Assembly: GCA_964430665.1 (NCBI GenBank)
Contig: CAYSFC010000001.1
Location: forward strand, 1 to 64,000
Direction of reading: 5' to 3'
Length of the DNA stretch: 64,000 nucleotides
Source: JAQUYS01 sp964430665
GTDB lineage: Archaea; Nanobdellota; Nanobdellia; Woesearchaeales; SKGA01
The notes beneath the pieces were generated by a model, which worked only from the letters and a program-made list of their open reading frames with translations, did not search any database and was not told the DNA's origin. Numbering within the stretch: the stretch's first letter is position 1; each line of letters starts with the position of its first letter. This document shows positions 48,577 through 57,023 of the stretch, piece by piece. A program made the translations under genes and the position numbers.

Positions 48577-50079
48577 ATGAAAAGAGAAAAAGTTCTAATT
48601 GTTATTCGTGATGGATGGGGATATAGACGGAATCATATTCTTAATTCTATTTTTAAAGGTAAAACTGAGTATACTGATGAGCTTATGAAAAAATATCCTA
48701 ACACTTTAATTCAGGCAAGTCAAGAGTGGGTAGGATTACCTAAAGGATATCAAGGAAACTCTGAAGTTGGACATATGACTATTGGTGCGGGAAGAGTATT
48801 AGATCAATCTTTAAGTAGGATAGATAAATCGATAAAAGATAAATCATTCTTTGAAAATAAATCTTTTTTAAAAGCGATAAATAATTGTAAAAAATACAAT
48901 TCATCTTTACATTTAATAGGACTATTGCAAAAAGAAGGAGTGCATTCTCATCAAAAACATCTTTACGCATTGTTAGATTTGTGTAAAAAAGAAAATTTTC
49001 ACGATGTTAAAATCCACATATTTACTGATGGAAGAGATTCTCCTTCCCATGCTGCCAAAAATAAAATTAAAAAACTTTTAAGAAAAATGAGATTTGGAGA
49101 AATAGTTACAATAAGTGGAAGATATTTTGGTATGGATAGGGATAATAGATGGGATAGAACAAAACTAGCTTATGATTTAATTATGGATGGAAAAGCCAAA
49201 ACTGAATTTGAGAAACCTTTAAAATGTGTTGTTGAAGCGTATAAAAATGGTGAAACAGATGAGTTCTTAAAACCCAAAGTTAAGAAAAATTATAAAGGTG
49301 TAAACGAGAATGATTCAATTATTTTTTTTAATTTTAGAACGGATAGACCAAGGCAACTTACACAAGCAATAACTGAAAAGAAATTCAAAGAGTTTGAACG
49401 TAAATTTAAAAAAGTTTTTTTTGTTGGAATGGTAGATTACTATAAGGGGATTAAGGCAGAAGTTGCGTTTCCTGAACCTGAAATTAGAAACCATTTGGGC
49501 GAAGTTATTTCAAAAAATAAATTAAAACAACTTAGAATTTCTGAAACAGAAAAATATGCACACGTAACTTATTTTTTTAATGGGCAAGATGAAAAAATTG
49601 AGAAGGGGGAAGACCGAATTTTAATTAAATCTCCAGATGTTGCAACTTATGATCTAAAACCTGAAATGAGTGTTCATGAAATAAAAAATAAATTGGTTAA
49701 AGAAATTGCTAAAGATAAGTATGAATTAATTGTTGTGAATTTAGTTAATGGAGATATGGTAGGACATACGGGCATAATTCCAGCCATACGTAAAGCAGTT
49801 CATGAAGTTGATATGGCTTTAAAAGATATTATAAAATTGGGTTTGGAAAAAAATTACCATATTTTAGTTTTTGCAGATCACGGTAATGCTGAAGATCAAA
49901 GACCAAAATGGAGAACTTCTCATACAATAAATAAAGTTCCATTCATATATGTTTCTAATACAAGTAAAAAAATAAAATTGAGAAAAGATGCATCTCTTAA
50001 AGATGTTGCTCCAACAGCTTTAAAATTATTAAAAATAAAAAAACCTAAAGAAATGAAAGGTAAATCAATTATAATGTGA
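48577..50079 (+). CDS. gpmI: 2,3-bisphosphoglycerate-independent phosphoglycerate mutase
   Basis: 500 residues from ATG 48577 (TATA-like TTTTAAATAAAAAG about 25 bases upstream; the frame is open further but lacks a start signal). First metal Asp D12 (IVIRDGWGYRR) and the phosphoserine S62 (NSEVGHMTIGAGR), then HIFTDGRDSP, NFRTDRPRQLTQA and the closing VFADHGNAEDQ..TSHTINKVPFI metal cluster. It interconverts 3- and 2-phosphoglycerate in glycolysis. It is of the GpmI (bacterial/plant) type rather than the shorter archaeal ApgM. Confidence 0.95.
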   Translation: MKREKVLIVIRDGWGYRRNHILNSIFKGKTEYTDELMKKYPNTLIQASQEWVGLPKGYQGNSEVGHMTIGAGRVLDQSLSRIDKSIKDKSFFENKSFLKAINNCKKYNSSLHLIGLLQKEGVHSHQKHLYALLDLCKKENFHDVKIHIFTDGRDSPSHAAKNKIKKLLRKMRFGEIVTISGRYFGMDRDNRWDRTKLAYDLIMDGKAKTEFEKPLKCVVEAYKNGETDEFLKPKVKKNYKGVNENDSIIFFNFRTDRPRQLTQAITEKKFKEFERKFKKVFFVGMVDYYKGIKAEVAFPEPEIRNHLGEVISKNKLKQLRISETEKYAHVTYFFNGQDEKIEKGEDRILIKSPDVATYDLKPEMSVHEIKNKLVKEIAKDKYELIVVNLVNGDMVGHTGIIPAIRKAVHEVDMALKDIIKLGLEKNYHILVFADHGNAEDQRPKWRTSHTINKVPFIYVSNTSKKIKLRKDASLKDVAPTALKLLKIKKPKEMKGKSIIM

Positions 50080-50084
50080 TTGAA

Positions 50085-50717
50085 ATGGTAGAAAGAGAAA
50101 AAGTTGTTTTTAAGCCAAATAGTATTTTTGAATATAACAATTTGAGAAAAGAATTGTTGGGAATTATTGAAATAATTATATATGTTTTTTTAGGTTTATT
50201 TTTGCTTTCATACTTTGTATTTTTTAAAGAATCGAATTTATTCATATTTCAGTGGATACGAGGAATACTTACATTTATTCAAACCATAACAATTCAAAAT
50301 TCAGTTACTATTTTGGAAACATTTTACACAGCTCTATTAGGAGGTCTATTTTTTATTTTTCTTCCAAACGAATTACTTTTTATAAAATTTTTAAAGAATC
50401 ACAATCCTTTAATTTTATTGATTTTTTTCATGGTTGGATTGAGTTTATCTTATTGGGCAGATTATTTTATAGGTTTAAAATTCGCAAAATTAGTTAAACA
50501 TATTATTGGAGCAAAAAACTTTCATAAAACTAAAGGAATAATTAATAAATATGGTAAAACAGGAATATTTTTATTTAATTTGTTGCCTTTTCCTTCACAG
50601 CAATTAACAGCCATATTAGGGACGTTTAAATACAATAAAGCTAGGTTCTATTCGTTATTTTTAGCAGGTCAACTAACCAAATATGTGGTTATTATATTTG
50701 CAATTAGTTTGTTTTAG
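50085..50717 (+). CDS. VTT/DedA-like membrane protein
   Basis: 210 residues from ATG 50085 (GTG 50076 overlaps the upstream stop). Five to six spans. PNELLFIKFLKNHNPLILLIFFMVGLSLSYWADYFIGLKFAKLV and FLFNLLPFPSQQLTAILGTFKYNKARFYSLFLAGQLTKYVV are the DedA/SNARE-associated (VTT) domain with its conserved Gly/Pro. DedA proteins are lipid flippases or scramblases. Probably co-transcribed with gpmI. Confidence 0.8.
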   Translation: MVEREKVVFKPNSIFEYNNLRKELLGIIEIIIYVFLGLFLLSYFVFFKESNLFIFQWIRGILTFIQTITIQNSVTILETFYTALLGGLFFIFLPNELLFIKFLKNHNPLILLIFFMVGLSLSYWADYFIGLKFAKLVKHIIGAKNFHKTKGIINKYGKTGIFLFNLLPFPSQQLTAILGTFKYNKARFYSLFLAGQLTKYVVIIFAISLF

Positions 50718-50757
50718 ATAAATACATTTAAAAAAGAAAGAGGATATACAATATAAA

Positions 50758-51225
50758 ATGAAAAAAAAGAAAATAAAACTCGATAAAATAGTCTTGTTTA
50801 AATCTTTAAATTTGGAAAGATCCAAACGACTTAAAAATTATAAAGGAAAAAAAGTTTTGGGTGCTAAGGGAGAAAAACTTGGCATTGTGTGGGATATTGT
50901 TATAGATGATAATCATAAAATAATTGCTTTAGTTGTAATGAAGTGGTTTAAAAAATATTATTTTGATATAAATTATATTGAATCAATGACTAATAAAAAT
51001 ATTATGCTTTCAATAACTCCTGTAACTACTTTGATTGGTAAACAAGTTTTTGATGTTGATGGAAGATTGTTAGGACGAGTTGTTAAAATAAACAAACCTG
51101 ATTTCAAAAATAATTTTACAGAGATAATTGTTAAGAAGAATTTCATTTGGGGTAAAAAAATAATCTCAAAAAAAGAAATAAGTACTAACAAAAAGAATAT
51201 AATTTTAAGTACAACTTATGCTTGA
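50758..51225 (+). CDS. PRC-barrel domain protein, two copies
   Basis: 155 residues, basic. Two PRC barrels in tandem: about 25-85 (YKGKKVLGAKGEKLGIVWDIVIDDNHKIIALVV) and 88-150 (LIGKQVFDVDGRLLGRVVKINK..). PRC-barrel proteins act in RNA processing (RimM-like) and, as CdpA/CdpB, in haloarchaeal division as partners of SepF. Another PRC gene follows within 3 bases. Confidence 0.78.
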   Translation: MKKKKIKLDKIVLFKSLNLERSKRLKNYKGKKVLGAKGEKLGIVWDIVIDDNHKIIALVVMKWFKKYYFDINYIESMTNKNIMLSITPVTTLIGKQVFDVDGRLLGRVVKINKPDFKNNFTEIIVKKNFIWGKKIISKKEISTNKKNIILSTTYA

Positions 51226-51227
51226 AA

Positions 51228-51662
51228 ATGGAAACGATAACTTCAGACGATATACTTGGAAAAATGGCACTAGATCCTAGTGGGGATATAGTTGGCATAA
51301 TAACAGAGATCCATATAGATAAAAATAGTAAATTAATAACAGGTATAAGTGTTGATCAAGGTTTTATGAAACCTAGTTTGTTTATTGGATTAAATCACAT
51401 ACAAAAATTTGGTGTTGATGCTATATTTTTGAAAAAAATTCCTTTTGAGAAAATAAAAGGATTGAATATATTAAATTATAAAGGAGATTTCTTAGGTTTT
51501 GTAGATGATGTTATAATTAAAAGACACAAAATAAAAGAAATAGTTGCTAAAAAAAGTAAAATGTCTCAGGAATTTGTAATAATACCTTCTGCACATATTA
51601 AAGAAGTAGATAATGAAATCATTTTAAAGAAAGGATTTGGAAAGAAATTATGGAAAAAATAA
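51228..51662 (+). CDS. PRC-barrel domain protein, two copies
   Basis: 144 residues from ATG 51228 (TTG 51222 is an alternative overlapping the upstream stop). Two barrels: ILGKMALDPSGDIVGIITEIHIDKNSKLITGISV (about 8-60) and LNILNYKGDFLGFVDDVIIKRHKIKEIVAKK (about 78-140). Similar in plan to its neighbour and shorter at the N-terminus; likely paralogue and hetero-partner. The start of the MnmH-like gene overlaps its end by 13 bases. Confidence 0.78.
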   Translation: METITSDDILGKMALDPSGDIVGIITEIHIDKNSKLITGISVDQGFMKPSLFIGLNHIQKFGVDAIFLKKIPFEKIKGLNILNYKGDFLGFVDDVIIKRHKIKEIVAKKSKMSQEFVIIPSAHIKEVDNEIILKKGFGKKLWKK

Positions 51663-52720
51663 ATATTGATTTGTTAAAGAAATTAGAAATCGAAAAAATA
51701 AATCCTAAAGGAAATATTTCTGTTGAAGAGTTTGAAAAGATTCGACATAATTGCATTGTTTTTGATGTGCGATCTCCAAAAGAGTTTGAAGAATTTCATA
51801 TTGTTAATAGTATAAACTTACCTTTATTGGAAAATGAAGCAAGAGCAATAGTAGGAACAATTTACCGTCAGGCAGGACAGCAAGAGGCAGTGAACAGAGG
51901 TTGGAACTTATTTGAAAATAATTTTGAAATAATGGTTTCAAAAGCTAAAAAACATATTGTTAAAGATAAAAAAGTTGTTGTTTATTGTGCTCGAGGCGGA
52001 ATGAGAAGTGGTATTGTTTCAAATTTATTAGAATTACTAGGTTATAAAATTTTTAAATTAGAAGGTGGAATAAAAGAATATCGTAATCAACTATATTTGT
52101 GGTTGGACAAATTATTGGAAAATTGGAAAGGTAAATTTATAGTGCTCGAAGGAATGACTGGTACTAGAAAAACAGAATTAATTCATACTTTAGATGTTCC
52201 TAAATTAGATTTAGAAGGTTTAGCTCAACATAGGGCTTCAACTTATGGTGGAGTGGGATTAGAGGAAAGAAGTCAAAAAATGTTTCTATTTCTTCTTTAT
52301 GAAGAGTTACTTAAATTAAAAAATTGCACTAAAATAGTTGTTGAAGGAGAATCTAAAAAAATTGGAAAAATTCATTTACCTGAAAAATTATTTGATTTAA
52401 AATTAAAAGGGGATTTCGTTCATGTAATTGCTTCTGATGAAGTTAGAATTAAACATATTATCGACGAATATTGTTCAAGCCAAGATAAGATTAATGAATT
52501 AATTCAATTAACTCCACGATTAACAAATATGATTGGGAAGAAAAAAGTAAGTGAAATTATTAAATGGTTCAAAGAAAAGAATTATTATGATGCCGTTAGA
52601 TTTCTATTATTAGAATATTATGATAAAGTGTATAAAAATTTTGCAAAAAATTATGTTCTAGAGATTTGTACTGATAATTTGATTAAAGCTAAAAAAGAAT
52701 TGGAAAAATTCATTGATTAA
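51650..52720 (+). CDS. mnmH: tRNA 2-selenouridine/geranylthiouridine synthase, MnmH/SelU-like
   Basis: 356 residues. N-terminal rhodanese domain: VFDVRSPKEFEEFHIVNSINLPLLENEARAIVGTIYRQAGQQEA.. and catalytic C113 in YCARGGMRSG. C-terminal P-loop domain: FIVLEGMTGTRKTEL (168-175), then LDLEGLAQHRASTYGGVG and GESKKIGKIHLPE. MnmH converts 2-thiouridine at the tRNA wobble to 2-selenouridine via geranylation. The P-loop reads GMTGTRKT instead of GxTGSGKT. The fused form is bacterial-like; archaea such as Methanococcus have split genes. Confidence 0.88.
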   Translation: MEKINIDLLKKLEIEKINPKGNISVEEFEKIRHNCIVFDVRSPKEFEEFHIVNSINLPLLENEARAIVGTIYRQAGQQEAVNRGWNLFENNFEIMVSKAKKHIVKDKKVVVYCARGGMRSGIVSNLLELLGYKIFKLEGGIKEYRNQLYLWLDKLLENWKGKFIVLEGMTGTRKTELIHTLDVPKLDLEGLAQHRASTYGGVGLEERSQKMFLFLLYEELLKLKNCTKIVVEGESKKIGKIHLPEKLFDLKLKGDFVHVIASDEVRIKHIIDEYCSSQDKINELIQLTPRLTNMIGKKKVSEIIKWFKEKNYYDAVRFLLLEYYDKVYKNFAKNYVLEICTDNLIKAKKELEKFID

Positions 52721-53267
52721 AATAACCATTTTTTTCCAAATAGTCTAAAATTTTCAAAAATTGTTTTTTGAGTATTGGAAACTCTTCAAAATATTTAAGT
52801 TTTTTTTCAATCAAAAATTCTTTGGTGTATCCTTTCCAATCTTCTTTATAATTTATTTCATGTATTGTAGGGTCTAGTACTTCGATAGCTCTTGCAAATT
52901 TAGCTTCTAAAGTTATACATTCTTCAAATTCTTTAAAGACATTACTTAATTTTGATGCCAAAGGTTCTGGAAGTTTCTTGCCTAAATTTATTGCAGCTAA
53001 AGATTCTTTTTGTTTTTGATTTTCTATTTTTATTTCTGGATGTAAAGGAAAATCTCCAGTTTCTATTTCAACAATATCGTGATACATTATTAATTCGTAC
53101 ACTTTCAATTTGTCTAATTTTTGATCTATTTTATCGAAGAAAAAATCAGCCAACATCAAAGAACTCCAAGTGTGTTCTGCAGAACTTTCTTTTCTACTTT
53201 CAACAGAGTTTAGTCTGTAAACAGATTTTAATTTATTTAATATTGTAAATTTTAATATATCTTCCAT
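52710..53267 (-). CDS. HD-domain hydrolase (YfbR/HDDC2-like)
   Basis: 185 residues. HD motif residues H32 (SSAEHTWSSL), H63-D64 (MYHDIVEIETGD) and a later Asp (EVLDPTIHEI). It resembles the 5'-deoxynucleotidase/HDDC2 group acting on nucleotides. Tail-to-tail with mnmH (11-base overlap). A TATA-like ATATAAATTTA lies upstream of ATG 53267. Confidence 0.85.
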   Translation of the reverse strand: MEDILKFTILNKLKSVYRLNSVESRKESSAEHTWSSLMLADFFFDKIDQKLDKLKVYELIMYHDIVEIETGDFPLHPEIKIENQKQKESLAAINLGKKLPEPLASKLSNVFKEFEECITLEAKFARAIEVLDPTIHEINYKEDWKGYTKEFLIEKKLKYFEEFPILKKQFLKILDYLEKNGYFNQ

Positions 53268-53340
53268 AATTAAACAATATTTAGAAAATATATAAATTTA
53301 ACTATACATAATTTAGGTATGTTTTGATTTTAAAAACATC

Positions 53341-54231
53341 TTACTTATATTCTCTCAAATAAGAATCTACAATATATCTAACAAAAATTTCTTCTTCTCC
53401 AGTTTCATCAAATTCATCTAAAGCTTTGTAATAAGAATATCTATCTTTGTATTCAACAGTCATCATAGGATATCCATTTCTGTGCAAAATGAAATTTAAT
53501 AACAATCTTCCAATTCTTCCATTTCCATCTAAGAAAGGGTGTAATTTTACAAATTTTAAATGAACAAGTGCTGCAAGCTCAACAGGATGTAGTTTCAGAT
53601 TGCCTGAACGGCGACCACTATTTTTCTTGTACCAATTAATAAATTGGTTAAATAAAGGTATTAAATCCATAAAATGTGGCGCTTTAAATTGTGCAACTCG
53701 GACATTTCTATCTCTAAACTTTCCAGCTAATTCCTTTTTAGAAAAATTAAATAAATCATGATGCCATTTTAAAATTAGTTTCAAAGAAAGATCTTCTTTA
53801 CAATTAACCATCTCCATGAAAACTCTTTTATGTGCAACAGATTCAACTTGATCTTTAAATGGTTTTTTGACGGAATTTCCGTTTTTTAAAAGTTCTACAG
53901 TTTCATGTTTTGTTAGAGAATTATCTTCTATTGCATTTGTTGAATAAGTAAAATTTACACAGAAATCCATTAATTGTTCATCGGTCAAAGTTTCGTCTTT
54001 AGTTTTTTTAATTTTTTCAAGTTTGTCGTATTCTTCTTGTGTTAAAACTAACCATTTTTTTGAATTTAGCCCCACAATAAATTCTTTTTTTAATTTTTCC
54101 AATTCTTCTTCAGAAGGTTTTTTTCTTCCAATAGATTTTTCAATTTTTTTTACTTTGCCGTCTATACGTACAGATTGAACTAAATAATAATATTCATTTC
54201 CTTTGATATTTTTTGTACGTAAATATACCAT
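53341..54231 (-). CDS. Fic-domain protein (AMPylase/nucleotidyl transferase)
   Basis: 296 residues. The Fic core has HPFLDGNGRIGR (231-242; catalytic H231) and FKLHP.. preceding. A preceding inhibitory helix motif T98-N-A-I-E102 ((S/T)xxxE) is present at the N-side, so it is class II-like and self-inhibited. The first 60 residues form a separate small domain (YLRTKNIKGNEYYYLVQSVRIDGK) that may bind targets. Fic proteins transfer AMP to hydroxyls of target proteins. Divergent from a Nudix gene; GTGATAAAATGG is the start. Confidence 0.88.
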   Translation of the reverse strand: MVYLRTKNIKGNEYYYLVQSVRIDGKVKKIEKSIGRKKPSEEELEKLKKEFIVGLNSKKWLVLTQEEYDKLEKIKKTKDETLTDEQLMDFCVNFTYSTNAIEDNSLTKHETVELLKNGNSVKKPFKDQVESVAHKRVFMEMVNCKEDLSLKLILKWHHDLFNFSKKELAGKFRDRNVRVAQFKAPHFMDLIPLFNQFINWYKKNSGRRSGNLKLHPVELAALVHLKFVKLHPFLDGNGRIGRLLLNFILHRNGYPMMTVEYKDRYSYYKALDEFDETGEEEIFVRYIVDSYLREYK

Positions 54232-54334
54232 TTTATCACTCAGTATACATTTTTACCCCCTCAGTATTTATAAACCTTTTGTTTTGTGGGGCTAATTAAT
54301 AACAATTATAAATAGAAAGAAATACCTTAATTTC

Positions 54335-54961
54335 ATGAAACATAATTATCCTATTCTTGTTATAGAAACCAAGAAACTATTCCAAAACAATTCTTTTGAA
54401 GGATTTAAACACGCTGATGAAATTAACTTTGAAAAAAGAATATTAAATAATTCTTTATGGAAATTAAGATATTTAATGGAAGAAAATCCTGAATATCAAC
54501 AACCGATATGTTATTCTATTATTATTAATCCAAAAACAAAAAAAGTTTTTGCTTATCAAAGAGCAAACAGAAATTCAGAAACATCTGAAGCAAGATTAAA
54601 TAATAGATGGACCTGGGGTGTAGGAGGACATGTTGAAAAAATAGATGAAAATAGTGATAATCCATTACACACAAGCATGTTAAGAGAACTTCATGAAGAA
54701 GTAGATGTACAAGGAGATATTAATCCTAAAGTTATTGGTTACATTAATGACAACTCCACAGAAATTAGTAAAGTTCATTTCGGTTTAATATATGTTGTTG
54801 AAACTGATGCAGAAGTTGTTCTACCTAAAGCTAGTGAAATAGCACAAGGTTCATTTCATACTGTTGAAGAAATAGAGCAGATGTTAGAATCAGATGAGCA
54901 TCAAATAGAAGAATGGTCCAAAATTTCTTTTGAACCAATTAAAAATTATTTAAAAAAATAA
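54335..54961 (+). CDS. Nudix hydrolase-family protein
   Basis: 208 residues. The Nudix box is present but with an insertion: WTWGVGGHVEK..NPLHTSMLRELHEEVDVQG. It is preceded by AYQRANRNSETSEARLNNRW. N-terminal 60 residues are family-specific. Nudix enzymes hydrolyse nucleoside diphosphates linked to X. It resembles bacterial (CoA/ADP-ribose-type) proteins more than core archaeal ones. Its start is 104 bases from the divergent Fic gene. Leaderless: TATA-like AATTATAAATAG at 54304-54315. Confidence 0.82.
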   Translation: MKHNYPILVIETKKLFQNNSFEGFKHADEINFEKRILNNSLWKLRYLMEENPEYQQPICYSIIINPKTKKVFAYQRANRNSETSEARLNNRWTWGVGGHVEKIDENSDNPLHTSMLRELHEEVDVQGDINPKVIGYINDNSTEISKVHFGLIYVVETDAEVVLPKASEIAQGSFHTVEEIEQMLESDEHQIEEWSKISFEPIKNYLKK

Positions 54962-54962
54962 A

Positions 54963-55727
54963 TTATTTTTTCTTTGGTGTTTTTTTTACTAAATAATCTC
55001 CAACACTTTCAAAAGCTCTCAGAACCTCTATAGGTATTGCAAATACAACTGTATTTGATTGATCACTAGATAGATCATTTAGAGCGTGTAAAGTTCTTAA
55101 ATGTAAAGCACCTTGTGTTGTAGCTAAGGTTTTTGCACCTTCTGCAATATTTTTAGCTGCAATTTTCTCTCCTTCTGCTTTAATTATTACTGCTCTTTTT
55201 TCTCTTTCCGCTTCTGCTTGCTTTGACATTGTTCTTTTAAGATCACCAGGCAAAATTACATCTTTTAGTTCAACTGCATCAACTTTTATTCCCCAAGGAT
55301 CTGTTGCTTTATCTATTATTTCTCTAATTTTTACACTTACATCATCTCTGTTAGATAATAATTCGTCAAGTTCAACCTCGCCCACAATATTTCTCATTGT
55401 TGTTTGAGCTAATTGACTTGTCGCATACATATAATTCTCAACCTCAATTATTGCCTTTTTAGAATCTGAAATCTTGAAATAAATAACTGCATTAACATTA
55501 ACTGAAATGTTGTCTTTAGTCATACAATCTTGATCAGGAACGTCTAAAGCTTTTGTTCTTATATCTACACGTTGATAAGTTTGTATTACTGGTAAAACTA
55601 ATCTTAAACCAGGTTTCATTACGCTTGTGAATTTACCTAAAGTAAATCTAACACCTCTTTCATATTCTTGTATTACTTTAAAAGAAATAATAACAAGAAA
55701 TACACATATATAGATTAACCACATCAT
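54963..55727 (-). CDS. Slipin/stomatin-type SPFH membrane protein
   Basis: 254 residues. One N-terminal membrane segment (MMWLIYICVFLVIISFKVI) and the SPFH domain (QEYERGVRFTLGKF.. VIQTYQRVDIRTKALDVPDQDCMTKDNISVNVNAVIYFKI.. NIVGEVELDELLSNRDDVSVKIREIIDKATDPWGIKVDAVELKDVILP). A coiled coil (EAEREKRAVIIKAEGEKIAAKNIA) drives oligomers. Archaeal slipins are usually next to an NfeD protease; I see none here. Confidence 0.93.
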   Translation of the reverse strand: MMWLIYICVFLVIISFKVIQEYERGVRFTLGKFTSVMKPGLRLVLPVIQTYQRVDIRTKALDVPDQDCMTKDNISVNVNAVIYFKISDSKKAIIEVENYMYATSQLAQTTMRNIVGEVELDELLSNRDDVSVKIREIIDKATDPWGIKVDAVELKDVILPGDLKRTMSKQAEAEREKRAVIIKAEGEKIAAKNIAEGAKTLATTQGALHLRTLHALNDLSSDQSNTVVFAIPIEVLRAFESVGDYLVKKTPKKK

Positions 55728-55828
55728 TTTAATACCTCTTCTTGGTTTTTATTGTTTTCATTTATATAGTTAACTCTTGTTAAAGCCAAAATTTATAAAT
55801 ATTTAAGCAACTATATAATGGGGGAAGA

Positions 55829-56212
55829 ATGGTGGAATCCACTATACTAACTAAAAGCGAGCTTAAAAAACAAGAGTATTACGCTGTTTCTGATAAGATA
55901 CGAGAGTGTTATTCAATTACTGTTTCTGTAGCAGAGGAGTATATTAGAAGACAAAAAAAAGATAGGGGATATAAATTCACAGAAGGGAAATATATATGTG
56001 AAGAAGATTATCAAAAATTACAAGAAGAGTTTTCTGAAAATATTGAAAAAATTATTGAAACAACAGATTTTCCTTCATTGAAAACAGATCTAGGAACAAT
56101 TAGAAATTACTCAAATAAAGCTAATTGGAGTTATAATTCGACACATCATAAACTTAGAGAATTTGTAAAGAATTTAATAAAAGATTATGTTGGTTTCGTA
56201 AGTATAAAGTAA
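55829..56212 (+). CDS. Hypothetical helical protein, 127 residues
   Basis: No recognised domain. Mostly charged helices (LTKSELKKQEYYAVSDKIRECYSITVSVAEEYIRRQKKDRG and later KLREFVKNLIKDYVGF). The length and basic character suggest nucleic-acid or protein binding, but there is no motif. GGAAGA lies before ATG 55829. Lies upstream of the rhomboid gene on the same strand, 31 bases apart. Confidence 0.5.
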   Translation: MVESTILTKSELKKQEYYAVSDKIRECYSITVSVAEEYIRRQKKDRGYKFTEGKYICEEDYQKLQEEFSENIEKIIETTDFPSLKTDLGTIRNYSNKANWSYNSTHHKLREFVKNLIKDYVGFVSIK

Positions 56213-56243
56213 TATTTAAATAAGACCTAATATATTTTTTAGT

Positions 56244-56987
56244 ATGGGAAATTTTAAATCTCCAAGAACAGCAACATATCCATTATTAGGTATAACTATA
56301 GGAATATTTATTTTACAAAGTATTTCAAAACTAATGTATGGAGATTTGTTTACAAATACATTTATGTTGGTGCCTGGAGATATTTTAGTTAGACCTTGGA
56401 TTTTAATAACATCTATGTTTTTACATGCAGGTTTTGCTCATTTATTTTTCAATATGTATGTTTTACTTATTTTTGGTCCAGTTCTTGAGAGTAGAATAGG
56501 TAAAAAAAGATTTTTTTGGTTATACATAGGATCAGGTATTATTTCTGCTTTAGGATATTCTTTAATTTCAACCACACCTGCTTTAGGAGCAAGTGGAGCT
56601 ATTATGGGAATGTTGGGTGCAACTATAATGTTACTGCCTAATTTACAAGTTTTATTTTTCTTCATTATACCTATGTCTTTAAGGACTGCAGGAATAATTT
56701 TTGCAATAATAGATTTATTAGGAGTGTTTAATCCAAGTAGCGGAATTGCACATACTGCACACTTATTTGGATTAGCCGCAGGTCTTATTTTTGGTTGGTA
56801 TTTAATTAAGAAGAAGAAGAAATTTCAAACTTCGTTTAATACATTAAAAAAATACTCTGAACCAATTCAAAAGAACAAAGGTAAAAACAAAAAACATATA
56901 ATTAAAGATGCTCAATATAGTTATTCTGATTCAATTAAATTAACGGAAGAAGACATAAATGAATATATTCGAAATGGACGTTTATAA
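56244..56987 (+). CDS. Rhomboid-family intramembrane serine protease
   Basis: 247 residues, about six spans. Catalytic Ser in LGASGAIMGMLG (GxSx) and His in AHTAHLFGLAAGLIFGW, with oxyanion HAGFAHLFFNMYVL (HxxxHxxxN). The long charged C-tail (KKKKKFQTSFNTLKKYSEPIQKNKGKNK) is cytoplasmic. It cuts transmembrane proteins; substrates unknown. Followed by aIF5B. Confidence 0.92.
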   Translation: MGNFKSPRTATYPLLGITIGIFILQSISKLMYGDLFTNTFMLVPGDILVRPWILITSMFLHAGFAHLFFNMYVLLIFGPVLESRIGKKRFFWLYIGSGIISALGYSLISTTPALGASGAIMGMLGATIMLLPNLQVLFFFIIPMSLRTAGIIFAIIDLLGVFNPSSGIAHTAHLFGLAAGLIFGWYLIKKKKKFQTSFNTLKKYSEPIQKNKGKNKKHIIKDAQYSYSDSIKLTEEDINEYIRNGRL

Positions 56988-57023
56988 ACATAAGTTATAA
57001 AAAGCCTTTCTTATTCCATTTCT

